From positions 62,001 through 126,000 of the forward strand of contig JACATO010002215.1 of NCBI GenBank assembly GCA_018389105.1: 64,000 nt of DNA, written 5' to 3'. Every line of letters begins with the position of its first letter. Positions within the stretch are counted from its first letter, which is position 1. Positions 34,768 to 47,233 of this stretch are shown piece after piece. The stretch comes from Nautilus pompilius. Lineage: Eukaryota > Mollusca > Cephalopoda > Nautilida > Nautilidae. Below the pieces are notes generated by a model. The model was not told the origin of the DNA. It saw only the letters and a list, made by a program, of their open reading frames with translations, and made no database searches. The translations under genes were made by a program, and so were the position numbers.

Positions 34768-37700
34768 TCGGTTTAGGAAAATTAGGAATTGGGCCTTTGC
34801 CACTGGTGAAGTTTACTTTATACCAGACGAAGCGCAGCCAGATTATATGGGAATAATGCAGTGTTGATGGATTTGTAATTTGATTCTGTTTCGGTACTTC
34901 ATCTCTTGTTGTTTATCGTATACAATATCTAAAAACTGTGAATCGTAAAGGAACCAGAGATGTAGAGTTCAATTTTGGCACTCCAACAGAACCAATAAAA
35001 TGCCATTTTATTTACAAATATAAACCTAAAAGTCTTGAGGAAAAGTACAAATGGCTTCTTGCCAGAAGCGTATTTTGTTGAATTCTAGTTCTTTCTTGGG
35101 ATCAATGGTTAAGTGAACATTGCATGTAAAACGTTTTCGGGGGATATTGCCCATGTTTTCCAGCTAAAGGATCTCTAATTGTTCTGCCCACAAACACGTT
35201 GATGTGCTTACCTGCGCGCGCGCCAGTTACTTCTGAAAAGCCAGAGATTTTCCAATATGGTTAGGCGCCATTTGGCCGCCCCAGGGCCGATTATTCGACT
35301 GTTCTGATTTATCAAACCATACAGTAGAAAGAAATTCCGATTACCCCTTAAACGGAATAAACCCCCACGACCTTTAAGGATAATGGAGCTGCTCTGCCGT
35401 TCTTGACGAACGCAAGCAAAAGAAGCAAAACAAATAACTCAACATATTTTGTTAGTTTTCGTTGCTATTTCTAAAGACCTTAACTTTTACGTAACATAAT
35501 TCATTGAACTATTTTAAAATAATCGCACATTTAGTTTTAGGTTGGATATATGTTAAATTGTAATAAACTTGCCTATATTCTTCTAACTTCATCTTTGAAA
35601 ATCTTTTTTAGTGAAAGGATGGGGACAATTCGTAATTGGCGAAAATTTAAGTTTCACTTCATTTTCATTAACTAACCAAATAAAAAGAACAGCACCATCT
35701 TTCATTGTATTCCCTATCTATCATATTTATTGTCACATAAATGTGGCCTTTATATTCTTCATGAAAAACATTAAAGACGAATTTTCGTCTACTGTTGCGT
35801 AATATTCATTCATGTTTACTACGAGAAGTTTTTTTAAAAAGCGAAAAATAAAGAATGTATATGGTAATCAATATCTTCGATATTTGGAATTCTGTCCTGA
35901 ATATGCCAACAATCGAGTGAGAGGCAATCAGCAATAAAAAGAAACCAGTTTAAACTGGACTTTATATTTTCCTAAATGTTAATCATCTTTCAGGAATGTC
36001 ACCAGGTTTTTCTTGATACAGATTAAAGCAAATCTTAAGCTGTCTTATTATTCTTAACCATCTAAAAGGAACAACGAGTTACGGAAGTGTGTGACAAATT
36101 ACGCTGGTTTTGTACATACTGATTTCCTGTTTAAGTCAATATCACGAGGTTATGTTTTTGAAATAAGGAGTAGATCAAAGTAAGAAAATTTTAGAAATTA
36201 ATGCTAACATTAGTTGTCACAGCAGTGGTGTGTGAGGAAGGGTAAGTACATGTTATAAGTGTAGGTTTCTTCTCCCCCCCATAGATCTGTCGGCGCAGCG
36301 AGATAGCTGAAGCTCTGCTCGACAAGCATCTTGCAAACATTGCCTTACCGTCGAATTTCCGCCAGACGTGACGACTGTGCGACGAGAAGCTGCGTCGTAG
36401 TCACGAGAAGTCAACAACATTTCTAAAACCAGTCGTGTTTGCGCAGATCTCGCTGCGCCGTTACTATTTAACAAATCTCGTCAGACGCCAGCAAGAAGTT
36501 AAAAAACACAAAGCAAAAAAAAAACGTTACGTTTGTTAACGAGATTTTTTTTAATTTCCGTCTCTCACTTTTTCTTTTTTTAACCATGTAAAATTTTGCA
36601 AAATCCATCAGCGTTGTTTTACTAAAATTACTTTGTTAGAGTAAGTGTCGGCATGCATAGCCGAGACTTTATATGTAAGATATTACCAGGAGCAGGCACC
36701 CAGACAGTGCTTAGTTGAACACTAATAGTATGGAGACAGAGTACGACTCAGGAGTTCGGTTCAGCAGCAAAATATCTAATCCGCGCAGACATGAACTACC
36801 TTAATTAAAAGAAAACGCTGAAGTGTTAGATTTGTTGTGGCACCCGTCCACCGGAATATTTCTGAGCTGTAAGCGCTCGGGGTCTGGCTGTCTTAGAGTC
36901 GCGCCAAGTGATGTCGCGCTGCACCACGTGACACGGAAGTAAAGAACGCATTGCAGTGGCAGTCTCTTGCGAATAATCAAATATAAAATAGGCTCGGTTT
37001 GGCTGCTGAACTTCCGGGTAAAGATCTGACAGGACGATCGTTTGGGAGTCAACATCGGTTGGAAATATTAGGACCATAATTATTACTTATCTCGCGCACG
37101 TCCCTGCTTGAATTTAGAAAATTTGTTTGCTCGAAATTTTTTTAAAAAATTAATTATTCGCGTTTTTTTTTTTTAATTATTATTATTAAATATTTGTTTC
37201 ATCTCCTCCGGAAGTCAAAGCGTCAAGCCTGAAACAGAATCTCGCTTACCCGAGTTACAATAAACAAAACAAGCGCAACTACTTATATTCCTTAAAGTAA
37301 AGAAACAAAACTATGTTATTACTAAGCAATCAAAATCTTCAACCAATCATAGCCGTCGTCTTTGAAGACATGTTGTTTTTTGTTGTTGTTGTTTTTTAAA
37401 AGGAGCGAAAGAAAGAAGTAGAACTTTGGTACACCCAGTCTGGCTTTCCAGCTACAAGAAGCCATTTTGGTTTATCCAAGCTTCTCGAAAAAGGGGAAAT
37501 CTTTGCCAGCAGAATTTTTCCCTTTTTTTTTTCAAATCGATTTACTTATATTTTACCATTTTCTGTTATTAAGGGCACGTGTCTATGATGCGCAGACCGT
37601 CTTAAACGTTAGTAAAAGTGAAATATTATTATTATTTTTTTATAGAAAGGTCGTCGTTTCAAACAAAACCAGTGGTACACGCGGACGTTCTGGTCTGATT

Positions 37701-40079
37701 TGGTTTGTCTGTGCTGTCTAAAGAACTCTTCACTAGTCTACGCGGTAAACAAGAACTTGGCCGATCACACCGTAACGGTGATAGAGATAATTCCAACAGC
37801 CGGAATTCAGTAGTTTCTTTGACTTAAAAATAAAGGAAGTAACCCGTTTCTTAATGAGCTCTGAAAATAACAGTAGGAAGTATTTCTTGGTTGTTGTTGT
37901 TTTTTTTTTTGGTTTTGTCAAGGTTTTAGTTTTATTCCGTCTTTTATTGTTTAAACCTTTAAAGGTTGTGTTTATTATAGCTGTAAAACTACCTGTTCGT
38001 AATTATTACTCACTCTTGGCCGATTTATACAAAAAAAAAAACATTTTGGCGAAAGACAATAGTTACGCCTACCAAATTTGTCTCCTAGATATGAGATCTT
38101 CAGTTGGGAATTTCTTTAAGAGTTACCTCTACAAATGAGTTCTGACCTTCATCCTCCCGGTTAGACTCAATCTTGGGGAAAAAGGTTCTCCGTTAGTACA
38201 TTCTTTTTTCCGGCGGAATTGCATATTAAATTTTGTGAAAGCATAATGAAAGATGGAAGAATCTTATTCCGTCTTCAAATAAGTTTCTTTTCTTTTTTTT
38301 AAATCTCTAAACTTATTTTCCAGATGTCCATTTTCTAACAAAAGAAAAGTATATTTAGAACAAATTTCCAAAATTCTCACCGCATTTCCTCTAAAGTCAA
38401 ATAAAACAAAAGTACTGAAGTAGAAAGGCTTTTCCTTTGCCTGCTTGGAAATCCTGTTATGGCCTGATTGGATTTCTTCAATCAGTTTATTTCGTTTCTT
38501 TCAATAATTAAAGGTTTTTCGATGGCCCAAAGTAAGATTTTGGATTACATAAAGAAAAGAAGGAATGTTAATTTAATATGCTTCGAACTTAATTTGTATT
38601 CCAAAGGATAATTTGTTTTAAAAATTTCTTTTGCCTCTGTTTCGTTGCTTTCAGTCTCTTAACGAATACTGGAGGCCAAAGGCCTCAAGCATAAGTTCAT
38701 CTAAAAACCTTATTAAATTATCATTTGTGGTGGGAGATAGAGTTAAAGTCCATTCATAACTAATTCACTTAAGATTTTAGATTTAAAAAGTAATCGTTTC
38801 TATCTTAATTTCTTTCATATGGGATAAATCTGACATGCTGCTCTTTCTCTGTTGATACAAATATTTCTTTTAATGTTTATAGATGTAGTAATTTTATTCA
38901 TCGTATTTAACTTGCAACCCTTTGTTTATGGTTTTGTGGCGAATGTTCATATGTTCTTTCGCTCAAATACGAGCCACCTCGAATTTGTTATATTTCATTT
39001 ATCATTTGTGCCATTTTGATAGATGAAAGCCATGTTACTTGTATCTTCTTCCTTGTGCCTTTCGAGAGAATTTATTGCCGGGTGATATCGAAATGTTCGT
39101 GTAGAGTCTGAGAGTAATTAGAAGTTTATTAAAACTGTGAAGATTCCATAACTGGAACAAGCAGAAACACTCGTTGAGTAGATCGAATTAGACGGAGGCC
39201 TTCAACGGACACGACAAGTTGATTGTATTCCATCGCAGAGTGTCAGGAAGCTCCAGAGAAAGGGTTACGCCTGACCAAACCCAGTATTATGGCTCGGCAA
39301 CGAGGCTACTTCATCTAACGCATTGCTTCTGGAGTGTCAGCGACTCGTTGCCTAGCTGAGATTACGAAAACTCTGTTCCACTGCACAACCAAGATCGGCC
39401 AGTAGGAGACGATCAGCATTAAGGAGCACATCGATCGACAGCCTGCACTGGCGTCAGATCTATGCTGCGAATTTCTGCTTATTGTGGTTCAGGTGATTTT
39501 CATTTAAATTTGTCAACTTACGATTTAAATCCCTCCCCCCCCTGTAATTTTACTGAAGTCAACATAAACTGTTTTTCAGACTGTCGTATTAAACAATACA
39601 AAGTTCTGATTTGCGATAGCAGCTCAGCGGCTGCAGGCAATATTCTGCACTCGGTTTCACTTCTTATTCTACAGGGACGACAACTGCACCCGATATGTTC
39701 CGGAAAGATAACACCCACTCACCATACACGAGGCTGACACGTGCTCTCTCAAGGCACGACAGCTTCACTATACTTGCCTCGACACTCATCTTTCTTGGTC
39801 TTATCTGTATCGTCTTTCGAAAGCGAACCCCATCTGTCAGCCCTATATTGCAGCAGGGGTGCTTATTGCCAAAGCACCCAGTCATTCTACGTTGAGCGCT
39901 TGAGTACACAACTTGAAGTATTTTGTAGCGACATCGTTCAGTGAAACAATCATTAAAATGCAGTAGTAACGAACGATACTGTAACAATACCATTATTCAA
40001 CCGCACCTTAACCTTTGAAATGATGAGTTACCTAGCATACAATTCACCGGCTTGTTTCAAGTAAGCATCAAAGAGCTTT
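34768..40079. other. Unassigned AT-rich sequence, no recognised gene
   Basis: 5.3 kb with no frame resembling a known family, no terminal repeats noticed and only short homopolymer runs (for example near 37165 and 37897). 39.46-39.99 kb has overlapping open frames on both strands with no recognisable motif. Confidence 0.35.
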
Positions 40080-40473
40080 AGAAGAAGATAGAGAGAAGAA
40101 GCGCGAGAGAGAGAGAGAGCTTCGAGCGAGGAGCGATAGTCGAGAGGAAAGCGCTCGCGAGAGCTAGAGAGAGAGCGAGAAGCGAGCTAGAAGCGGCGCG
40201 AGCGATCTAGAGAGCGAGCACAAGAGAGCGCCTCGCGAGCGCGCGCGCACACAGCGCGCTCGACAGCGAGAGCTCCTCGCGCTCAGCTCGCTCGCAGTCT
40301 CAGCTTCTCATCGAGCTCTCTCGCTCGCTCTCGATCGAGCACCATCGCGATCGAGCCTCTCTCTCTCGCTCTCTCTCTTCTCTCTCTCGCGCTCTCTCGC
40401 TCTCTCGCTCTCTCTCTCTCTCTCACACATCTCTCTCTCATCCTCCCTCTCTCTAGCTATCAAAACATCTCCT

Positions 40474-40505
<32 letters not shown>

Positions 40506-40540
40506 TATCTCTCTCTCTCTCTCTTCTCTCTCTCTCAGTG
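40080..40540. repeat. Low-complexity block switching from GA-rich to CT-rich
   Basis: The left part (40.08-40.22 kb) is GA/GCGAG-rich on the plus strand. A GC-rich centre around 40.23-40.28 kb contains GCGCGCGCGC. The right part (40.3-40.54 kb) is CT/CTCGC-rich. The two halves are therefore complementary in composition and could fold into a long imperfect hairpin. Confidence 0.85.
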
Positions 40541-41447
40541 CCCGTGGTTCCACCATCAGCAAAACGAAGTTCCCTTCGCCTATCAGCTTTATAGTAGCTT
40601 TCTCCTACACAGTCGCAAAACATAGTAGCCTTCAGCAAGTTACAGATCCCAGAAAGGACCGAAATTCAGACAGTGAAGACACAGAAAGTTAGAAAGTTAA
40701 TATTTTACAAAAATTACGTGAAGAAACAGAATTTGGCGAATTTTCTGAAATAAGTAAAAATCTTCTACCCTGTTGGGATTATCCTGGCGCAGAGTTGATA
40801 AGCAAACTAGAACTATGTTTGTTATTATTTAACAAAAAAACCTATTCATTTAAACCTGGTAATAAAATTTCAACAACCATTTTTATGGCTGGGTATTTCC
40901 TGTTGATGAGTATAGATGCTCGAAAGAAGTAGCTTCTGAGTGTAAATGAATATCCGATATGGCAGAAGGTTAATTTTGTACACATTTAAAAAGAAAAAAA
41001 AAGTGTATATAAGCCTTACTATACATTTTCTGAGATATCCTTTTAAAGTTTCTTCTTAGTAAATGTAAACGTGATGTAACAAATGGCAACGTCAAACACC
41101 GCGATTTCAAAACTGACACCGGAAAGTTTCCTCTGGGCCGATGACTGACTTTTCGACAACATCACGTGGTTTCGAAGAAGCGTTTCCTTGGATCGACCGA
41201 AGTCGGGCAGCACCGGGCACTTTGGCCTCCTTCAGGAAAACCTTTTTCTTCCTATTATTATTTCGGCTACTTTTTGTACGCATTTTACAGTGACATTGTC
41301 CTCTCGTCAGTTTCTTGTTTTCACACGGGCATAGGGCAGATAATCAGTGCTTCCAACTTAACTGACATTGGCTTTCAAACGTCAGGCAACATACAATTCT
41401 AAAAATACATGTATCTTTAAAATGTAATCACCGAAAGATTAGCACTC
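40541..41447. other. Unassigned sequence before the inverted-repeat structure
   Basis: No recognised feature. Confidence 0.4.
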
Positions 41448-43159
41448 CACGTAACAATGATCGTCAAAGAAACATCTGAAGGACCGTAGGTAGGAAGACG
41501 GAACTTGGGTTTGGAAAATGACGTAAGAAGACCCGTTCGTGGTCTGCTGGGTTACTTGTTTTGAAGAATACTGCCACAGACGGCAGTCGTCCTCATTTTG
41601 AAAACACAATACTGGAGACCTATTACTAGAGTACAGACCGGACCAGTCACAGACCCACGTGGAGAATGGTTAGATGTGAACAGATGTGAGGTTCCTCGGC
41701 TACGTAGACCATTTCAATTGCGTGGAAGACCAGGACAAGTCGACCAAAAGTGACAACAGATAAGCGCTACGCCTCACTTTCGACTCGATTAAAGCAAGAC
41801 TTCTACTCGGTTCCAGCTTACTTCGGATCGCTCTGCCGCCACGGAGAAGTTGGGATCAGCTTCATCCATACGCATCAGGCTGCATGCGACGCGATCCCAG
41901 TTGTGTAACCCTTTGACCAGTCTCCATAAACAAGAACGGTTGAATGCTGCCGTAAACATGTCGCTTTACACCACGTGACTGGAGCCATGATCTCCCAACT
42001 GACTAATCAAGATTTGGCCTTCGGTGTCTCACGGCCCCTACCGATCTGAAGTGAACGCGGAAGGCGCAACCAGCCCACGGGCATAATGGAAATAAAAGAC
42101 TAAGGCGGTAGGGTGAGATGATCCGGATAGTAATGTCGCCGGTCATGCGTACAGGCGTGCATGATTTTAAGAAACGGGTACCCTGTCGGCTCGTACGCAG
42201 GTACAACTGGATATAGCTTAATTTTAATTAGCATTAACGATCGCCCACGTAGCTCAAGCGTAATCGATCAATACCTTCCACACCAAACCATGTTTCCCAT
42301 TACATGGCCAGCCTGTTCCTGAGATAAATCTTATGGAAAATATGTTGGATGCTCCAGGAAGATATGATCCTTTTCTCCCCCCAACTTCACTCCAAGACAT
42401 GAAAACTTCTCTGATTGAAAAAAGTGCATTTCGTTGTCTACTGTTGTCGTTGATGGTGTTTTGAGTAGCACGCAAAGCTGCTGTGGGCCATATGTTACCG
42501 TCAGAGGGGCCGCAGGCCCTAATGACGCCAACTAATTCAGTCCTGTTTACATTCTTTCTGTTACAATTCCCTCTCGTTTCCCGATTTGGTTCTGCTTGTG
42601 TCGGTTTACACGGCTAAAGTTTATTTGTAGGATGCGTTACATGAAGACAAGTTCGTGTTGATTATTGGTGACTTAAAATCAAACCATTATATCGCTCTCC
42701 CCTTAACTTTTGGAATCCAGTTTAACAAAAGAATCGTTTGTGGTAATTTAAACCATTGTAAATGATATGTACTGACATGTAGTTAGTTAGTCCTTTGTTT
42801 GTTCTCTTTTTTATATTATATTCAGCGCAGTTAATTTCAATTATTGAATGCCCGGAGAGTCTCTCATCCATCTTTGATGACAGACAAACAGAACACAGAG
42901 ATGGCTTTACGTGGGGATCATCTGATATTAAGATTGGGGCAGCATCAACGGCGCGGTGAGTTGGTCTCCTGACTCTTGACGTCGGTTGTTAAAGATAAAT
43001 CAGAGTCCTTTTGGCCGTCGGTTTGTTAAAAGGTCCACAAAAGAATTTCTGTCTCAGGGGAAGCTTTTTTTTATTTATTTAACTGGGAAGACCGGCCTTC
43101 GTCAAATTAAGATTATTGATTGAGTGTTTCTGTTTACTAATCTGTTTGGAGAAACTAAT
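41448..43159 (+). repeat. Left arm of a 9.2-kb inverted-repeat structure
   Basis: This 1712-bp arm is the inverted copy of 48895-50614. It starts CACGTAACAATGATCGTCAA and ends in GGAGAAACTAAT; both ends are abrupt and the flanks do not match. Spot comparison along the full length shows scattered single-base differences and small indels, for example one base missing in GGACAAGTCGACC versus GGACAAGGTCGACC, and two in CCTGTTCCTGAG versus CCTGTTCCTCTGAG. I estimate about 97% identity by eye. It contains a dead Tc1 transposase. Confidence 0.9.
41600..42465 (+). pseudogene. Tc1-like transposase pseudogene in the left arm
   Basis: Same fossil as in the right arm but on the plus strand. The GRPGQGRPKV-type linker region (around 41720) is broken here by a one-base deletion. 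The catalytic part is read in several frames, and the C-terminal block (42300-42420) corresponds to ITWPA..S.INLMENMLDAP and PPTSLQDMKTSL. Stops and frameshifts throughout. See the right-arm copy for the clearer reading. Confidence 0.65.
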
Positions 43160-44051
43160 GCCATTTCACAGTATTTTATTTGCGTGGTCGTCATGGAACC
43201 CATGCATATTCTTTGGGCAGAGGAAGAAGTCATAACAGGTTTCTCGCCTGTTTTTATCGGAATAAATGAATTCTTTTGCATTAAAAAAATAACACTTTTT
43301 TAATGTTGTGTCGCAAATGTTTTGTATGTTTTTCACGTCTTAATTTTAGGCACTTCCTAAAATATTCAAATTCTAAAAAATGTGGCAAATTTTTCTCCAA
43401 TCTGACAGATTATTAAAAAGGCAATTAGTTTTCTCGTTATCAAACTAGATAATCAATGGTCGGCTTGCATCCCGAATTTAAAGGCCTTTGGTGAAGATCA
43501 AAGAAGTTATGGCTACCAGAAGTAAGTTCTTTAGTCACCTTCATTGGAAAAAAAAAATTCCCTAGTAAATACAATCCTTGAATATTTCCGTTGTCTTTAT
43601 TTATTATATCAACTGAATATTCTCTTGGGAGCAAAATAGGCAGCTGAGTTTTAGTGGTTTTGTAAAATGAACCCTAGTAAGTTTGTTTAATGATTATTGA
43701 CTCCAGAGGACTTCTTCATTTCTTGCAAATACCACGTAAAGGTCTTTTCTCCGAGCAGCAGTCGTATTTTTCATTGAGATGAACACCGATACAGAGATAC
43801 AGAAAGCCATCACCTTATTCCCCCCTCACTGACAGATGTCGTCATTGTCGAATAGCGCACCATTCATTCACACGCCCCCTGTTGTAAGAACGGGAAGACG
43901 TTCTTTCGGAGGAAGTGGAGGTAATTCGGCGCTTGAGTTTTTGTTGTTTTTTCTTTCATCCAGAATAATCTTGAGTCTCGGCTTTAACCTTCCACAAGCC
44001 AAAAGGGCTGCTGGAAACGGCGAAATAATCAATGCTCGAGGAAGGATATTG
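43160..44051. other. Unassigned spacer sequence inside the inverted repeat
   Basis: No recognised feature. Confidence 0.4.
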
Positions 44052-44055
44052 TAAT

Positions 44056-44058
44056 CGC

Positions 44059-44099
<41 letters not shown>
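44056..44099 (+). repeat. (ATA)n microsatellite
   Basis: About 14 perfect ATA/TAA repeats ending in AAAAA. Confidence 0.95.
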
Positions 44100-44100
<1 letters not shown>

Positions 44101-44386
44101 CCCTTTATTTTTTAAGGAACCGGAAATGCTATCATCGAGCTTGTCACCAAATAGGAACTTTATTAGAGAAAAAGAAGAAAATAAAACAAAATTTAAATCG
44201 AAAGTAGAAAACGTTTTAAAAGTTAACTCGTCGCCCGCCAGAAGTCGCGGGAGCGCGCTAATTATCTTTCCTGGAACAGCTGCTTCCCAATGAGAAGTAA
44301 TTAACTCCAAGACGCCTCCGCGCATTTCCGACTTTTTACATTGTGTGCATTATGTTTCTAGGCCATGATTACTTCCGTCGTGTGTT

Positions 44387-44470
44387 GTATTATTATTATT
44401 ATTATTTTTTATTATTATTATTATTCTTATTATTATAATATTATTATTATTATTTATTATTAATTATTTA
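44387..44470 (+). repeat. Interrupted (TTA)n microsatellite
   Basis: TTA repeats with several interruptions, ending directly at the left end of the mariner element. Confidence 0.9.
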
Positions 44471-45727
44471 GTACGAGGCCTGTCCAAAAAGAAACCGAAC
44501 TTTAAAAAAAAAAAATTTATTGGTTTACTCACGATTTAATCAGACTTTGTCTCCCTCAGAACAGTTCCCTCCACTGTTGATACACGGCTCCCTACGCTTT
44601 TTCCAGTTTTTGAACGCGTTTTCGGGGATAATGCGCAGTTCTCGTGGCGAATTTTCTTCGATCTCCTCTAACGTCTGAAATCGGTGGCCCCCTTCAGGGT
44701 GGATTTCTACTTTGGGAACAAAAAAAAAAAAAAAAAGTCCGCAGGGGCCAAATCCGGAGAGTAAGACGGCAGAGGGGGACAAGATTCGTCTCTTGCTTTA
44801 ACAAAAAGTCACGGATAAGGAGTGACGCGTGAGCAGGTGCGCTGTCGTGGTACCGCATCCAGGTTTTGTTTTTCCATGCCTCAGGCTCCCTCCATCGCAC
44901 TGCCTCTCTCAACCGCCTCAGGACATCCAGGCAAAACTCTTCATTGATCGTCTGACCATGTGGAACAAACTCATGATGAACGATGCCCTCCCAATCAGAA
45001 AAGACGATCACTTTCACATTTGAGCCCCTGACGTGTTTTCATTGGTCTCAGCTATGATGATCCAACCCACTGCGATGACTGCCCCCTTTGTTTCGACACC
45101 GCAGCCGTACACCCACCTTTTCGTCACCTGTTGTGGTACTTTTCAGAAAGCTTCCATCAGCATTCGAACGATCAAAGAGCTCCTGACCGACTGCGCCTCG
45201 GTTTTCTCTTTGCTCATCTGTCAGCAGACGCGGCACAAATTTTGCGGCTACACGATGCATGTTCAATCTTTCTTTTAAAATCACGTGGCACGAACTTTTA
45301 CGGATGTGATCGTCGTCCGTTGTCATGGAAGGTCGTCCGGGTTTAGGATTGTCTTCGGTGGATGTTCTTCCCGATTTGAAACACTGGTACCACTCGTGAC
45401 ATTGCGTACGGCTCAGACAATCCTCCCCCCTAGGCCTGTTGCAGCATTAGGAAAGTCTCCGTAAACGTTTTCCCCAATTTGAAACAGAGTTTCACACAAA
45501 CACGTTGCTCTTCAAGATCCTTCATTGCTCATCTTGCGACAAATCGCCAAGTGCACTAAACATACATTCACTCTAACGCGTGTAGATCGATGACTAACTA
45601 ACGCGGCGTGATGCGGCTATTATCAGACTGAAGGTCAAGGTCATCGATACAGAGCACTGCAGTCGCGAACCACGGTTAGTTTGGCGCGCTGTTTAAAAGT
45701 TCGGTTTCTCTTTGGACAGACCTCGTG
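44471..45727 (-). mobile_element. Full-length but inactive mariner element
   Basis: The ends are inverted repeats: left ACGAGGCCTGTCCAAAAAGA continuing AACCGAACTTT, right (complement) ACGAGGTCTGTCCAAAGAGA continuing AACCGAACTTT, two mismatches in 31 bases. At about 1.26 kb it has the size of a complete mariner. TA dinucleotides flank both ends, with a one-base uncertainty in the exact terminus. It carries a full-length, frameshifted transposase gene on the minus strand and abuts a TTA microsatellite. Confidence 0.85.
44540..45532 (-). pseudogene. Mariner transposase pseudogene (DD34D type)
   Basis: From the ATG near 45532 the order of blocks is that of a mariner transposase: EEQRVCVKLCFKLGKTFTET, LSRTQCHEWYQCFKSGRTST, KPGRPSMTTDD, then RVAAKFVPRLLTDEQRENR, TTTGDEKV (first Asp), GIVHHEFVPHGQTINEEF, DVLRRLREAV, YHDSAPAH (second Asp) and, in another frame, SYSPDLAPADF (third Asp). 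Exactly 34 residues lie between the second and third Asp, the DD34D signature. The C-terminus continues FQTLEEIEENSPRELRIIPE and KNWKKRREPCINSGG. At least four frameshifts, a stop, a deletion of about 20 residues before CHVILKERL and an A17 run in the FFLFPK region make it dead, although all three catalytic residues are legible. Confidence 0.85.
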
Positions 45728-46320
45728 TATATTTCGGCAGTACGTTTGTTTGATGGATGTTTCAGAAAACTGCAACATTTGCAAGACGCTCAATTGGATG
45801 CGTAAATAGATGAATAAATAAGAGATACCTTTTAAAGCAGCCGTAATTGGTTATAGATAAAAATGGATCAGGGCTGGTAAACAGCACAACGCCGTAAAGA
45901 AAGAACGAGAACGATGTGCGAAGAGTGCGTTAACTCTGGTCGTGCGGAAGCCAATGCGACTGCTGCTGTCCGTCGATGGAAAGTCTATCAGGGACGTACA
46001 AAAAGCTGTCCTTTCTCACATCAGAGGAAAATCTGCCTCCACAGAGACCCGTTTCAGGAAATACGCTCTCGTTGCCACGAGAGAACTTGTTCAGTTGTCG
46101 GAAACGCTCCCAAAGGAGTCCCCTTCCATCCGCGAGAAGCTTGTTCGACGGCCGGCCGTGTGAACTAATGTTTTCAGAATTTACTCCCGACAGTACGCCT
46201 GCTGACGTTCGCCAAACTACTGCTCGGAGTGACAGCAAACGATTGCAGTGATGAAGTCAGAAAACTTATCAGCTTTTGAGACACTGCAGGGGACAGTGCA
46301 GAACCATCAATATTGTCTCT
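45728..46320. other. Unassigned spacer sequence
   Basis: Overlapping frames of 70-100 codons occur on both strands between 45914 and 46251 without any motif I recognise. Confidence 0.35.
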
Positions 46321-46321
46321 G

Positions 46322-47233
46322 TCACGCTCGATCGCAGTAGAATAGATGCGGATGAACGGTCATCGCAAACATTCTGGTAATGCTGTAGACAACCTCATCA
46401 CGCTTATCTCTGAACATTGAGTCTATGGAATCGTACGCAAAAGATCCCAGGCCGTTCAAGTCACAAATAAACGTCTCCACATCAGAATATTGTTCGCATA
46501 CACAAGTAAACTTGTCTAAGGCAAGAAGTTTCCGGTGGCTAAGAATCCCTATGACACCAGCCAATTCAAGGAAAGTCTGTTTCAACTCCTAGAGATCACT
46601 TGACCGTTGCTATATCAAGCTTGTTAAATTGAATACGCTTTAACACCAAGATAGCCTTCTTAGAGAATTCGTATACGCCCATGGCAACGCCTTGTCTCGC
46701 CACTCATGGGCTGCAGGGTATCCTTTTCTCATAAAAGTATTCATGCATGCGGATTATTTATTTCTGATTCCATCACTTGAGCACTTTGTAATCGGCGTTG
46801 TAAGTGTTCTGCATCTCGCCGATCAGATTCTGCCATCCTCGAAGGCACGTGATCGGACTGGCGAGCTCCGAGTAGGAGTTCTCTTGCTGAAAGTCGACGT
46901 GCATCAATCGCATGACAAGATCGAGGTGATGGGCACCACACCAGAAGACAAATAAGATTCTCAGCCTCGGTCTGAATTCAGATCGCAATACCTTCTCGTC
47001 AGCTTTCATGCTGTGAACACCATCTGCCGCCATGCCACAATGCCAGCGATCTCTGTGTCACTGCAAAGCGGAGTTAATCCAGATCCCTGACTTTTTTTGC
47101 CAATCATAAGGTAAAGTATTCTAACCCTGATAGGTTCAACCCCCTTGTTTTTGCCGTGAAAAAAGACAAAAATTCGATTCTCCGACTTTTCTTCACCTCG
47201 ACTGGACAGAAAGTCACTAACTGCAACGTCCAC
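46322..47233 (-). pseudogene. hAT/ZMYM-like transposase remnant
   Basis: The minus-strand frame near 47033-46773 reads MAADGVHSMKADEKVLRSEF followed by ILFVFWCGAHHLDLVMRL. This corresponds to the ADGASVM.G and ..CxAHRL.L. blocks of hAT-derived transposases such as the KIAA1586/ZMYM6/ZNF862 group, where these flank the second catalytic region. Upstream, 47233-47006 (MDVAVSDFLSSRGEEKSENR) and downstream, 46585-46322 (MKQTFLELAGVIGILSHRKL), are open in other frames and may be further parts of the same protein, but their match is weak. No CCHC or BED finger, no C-terminal dimerisation motif and no terminal repeats were found. Frameshifted and inactive. Confidence 0.5.

Noticed and set aside
34542-34856. 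Poly-Tyr and poly-Asn frames
   Set aside because: Direct translation of the (TTA)n microsatellite on either strand.
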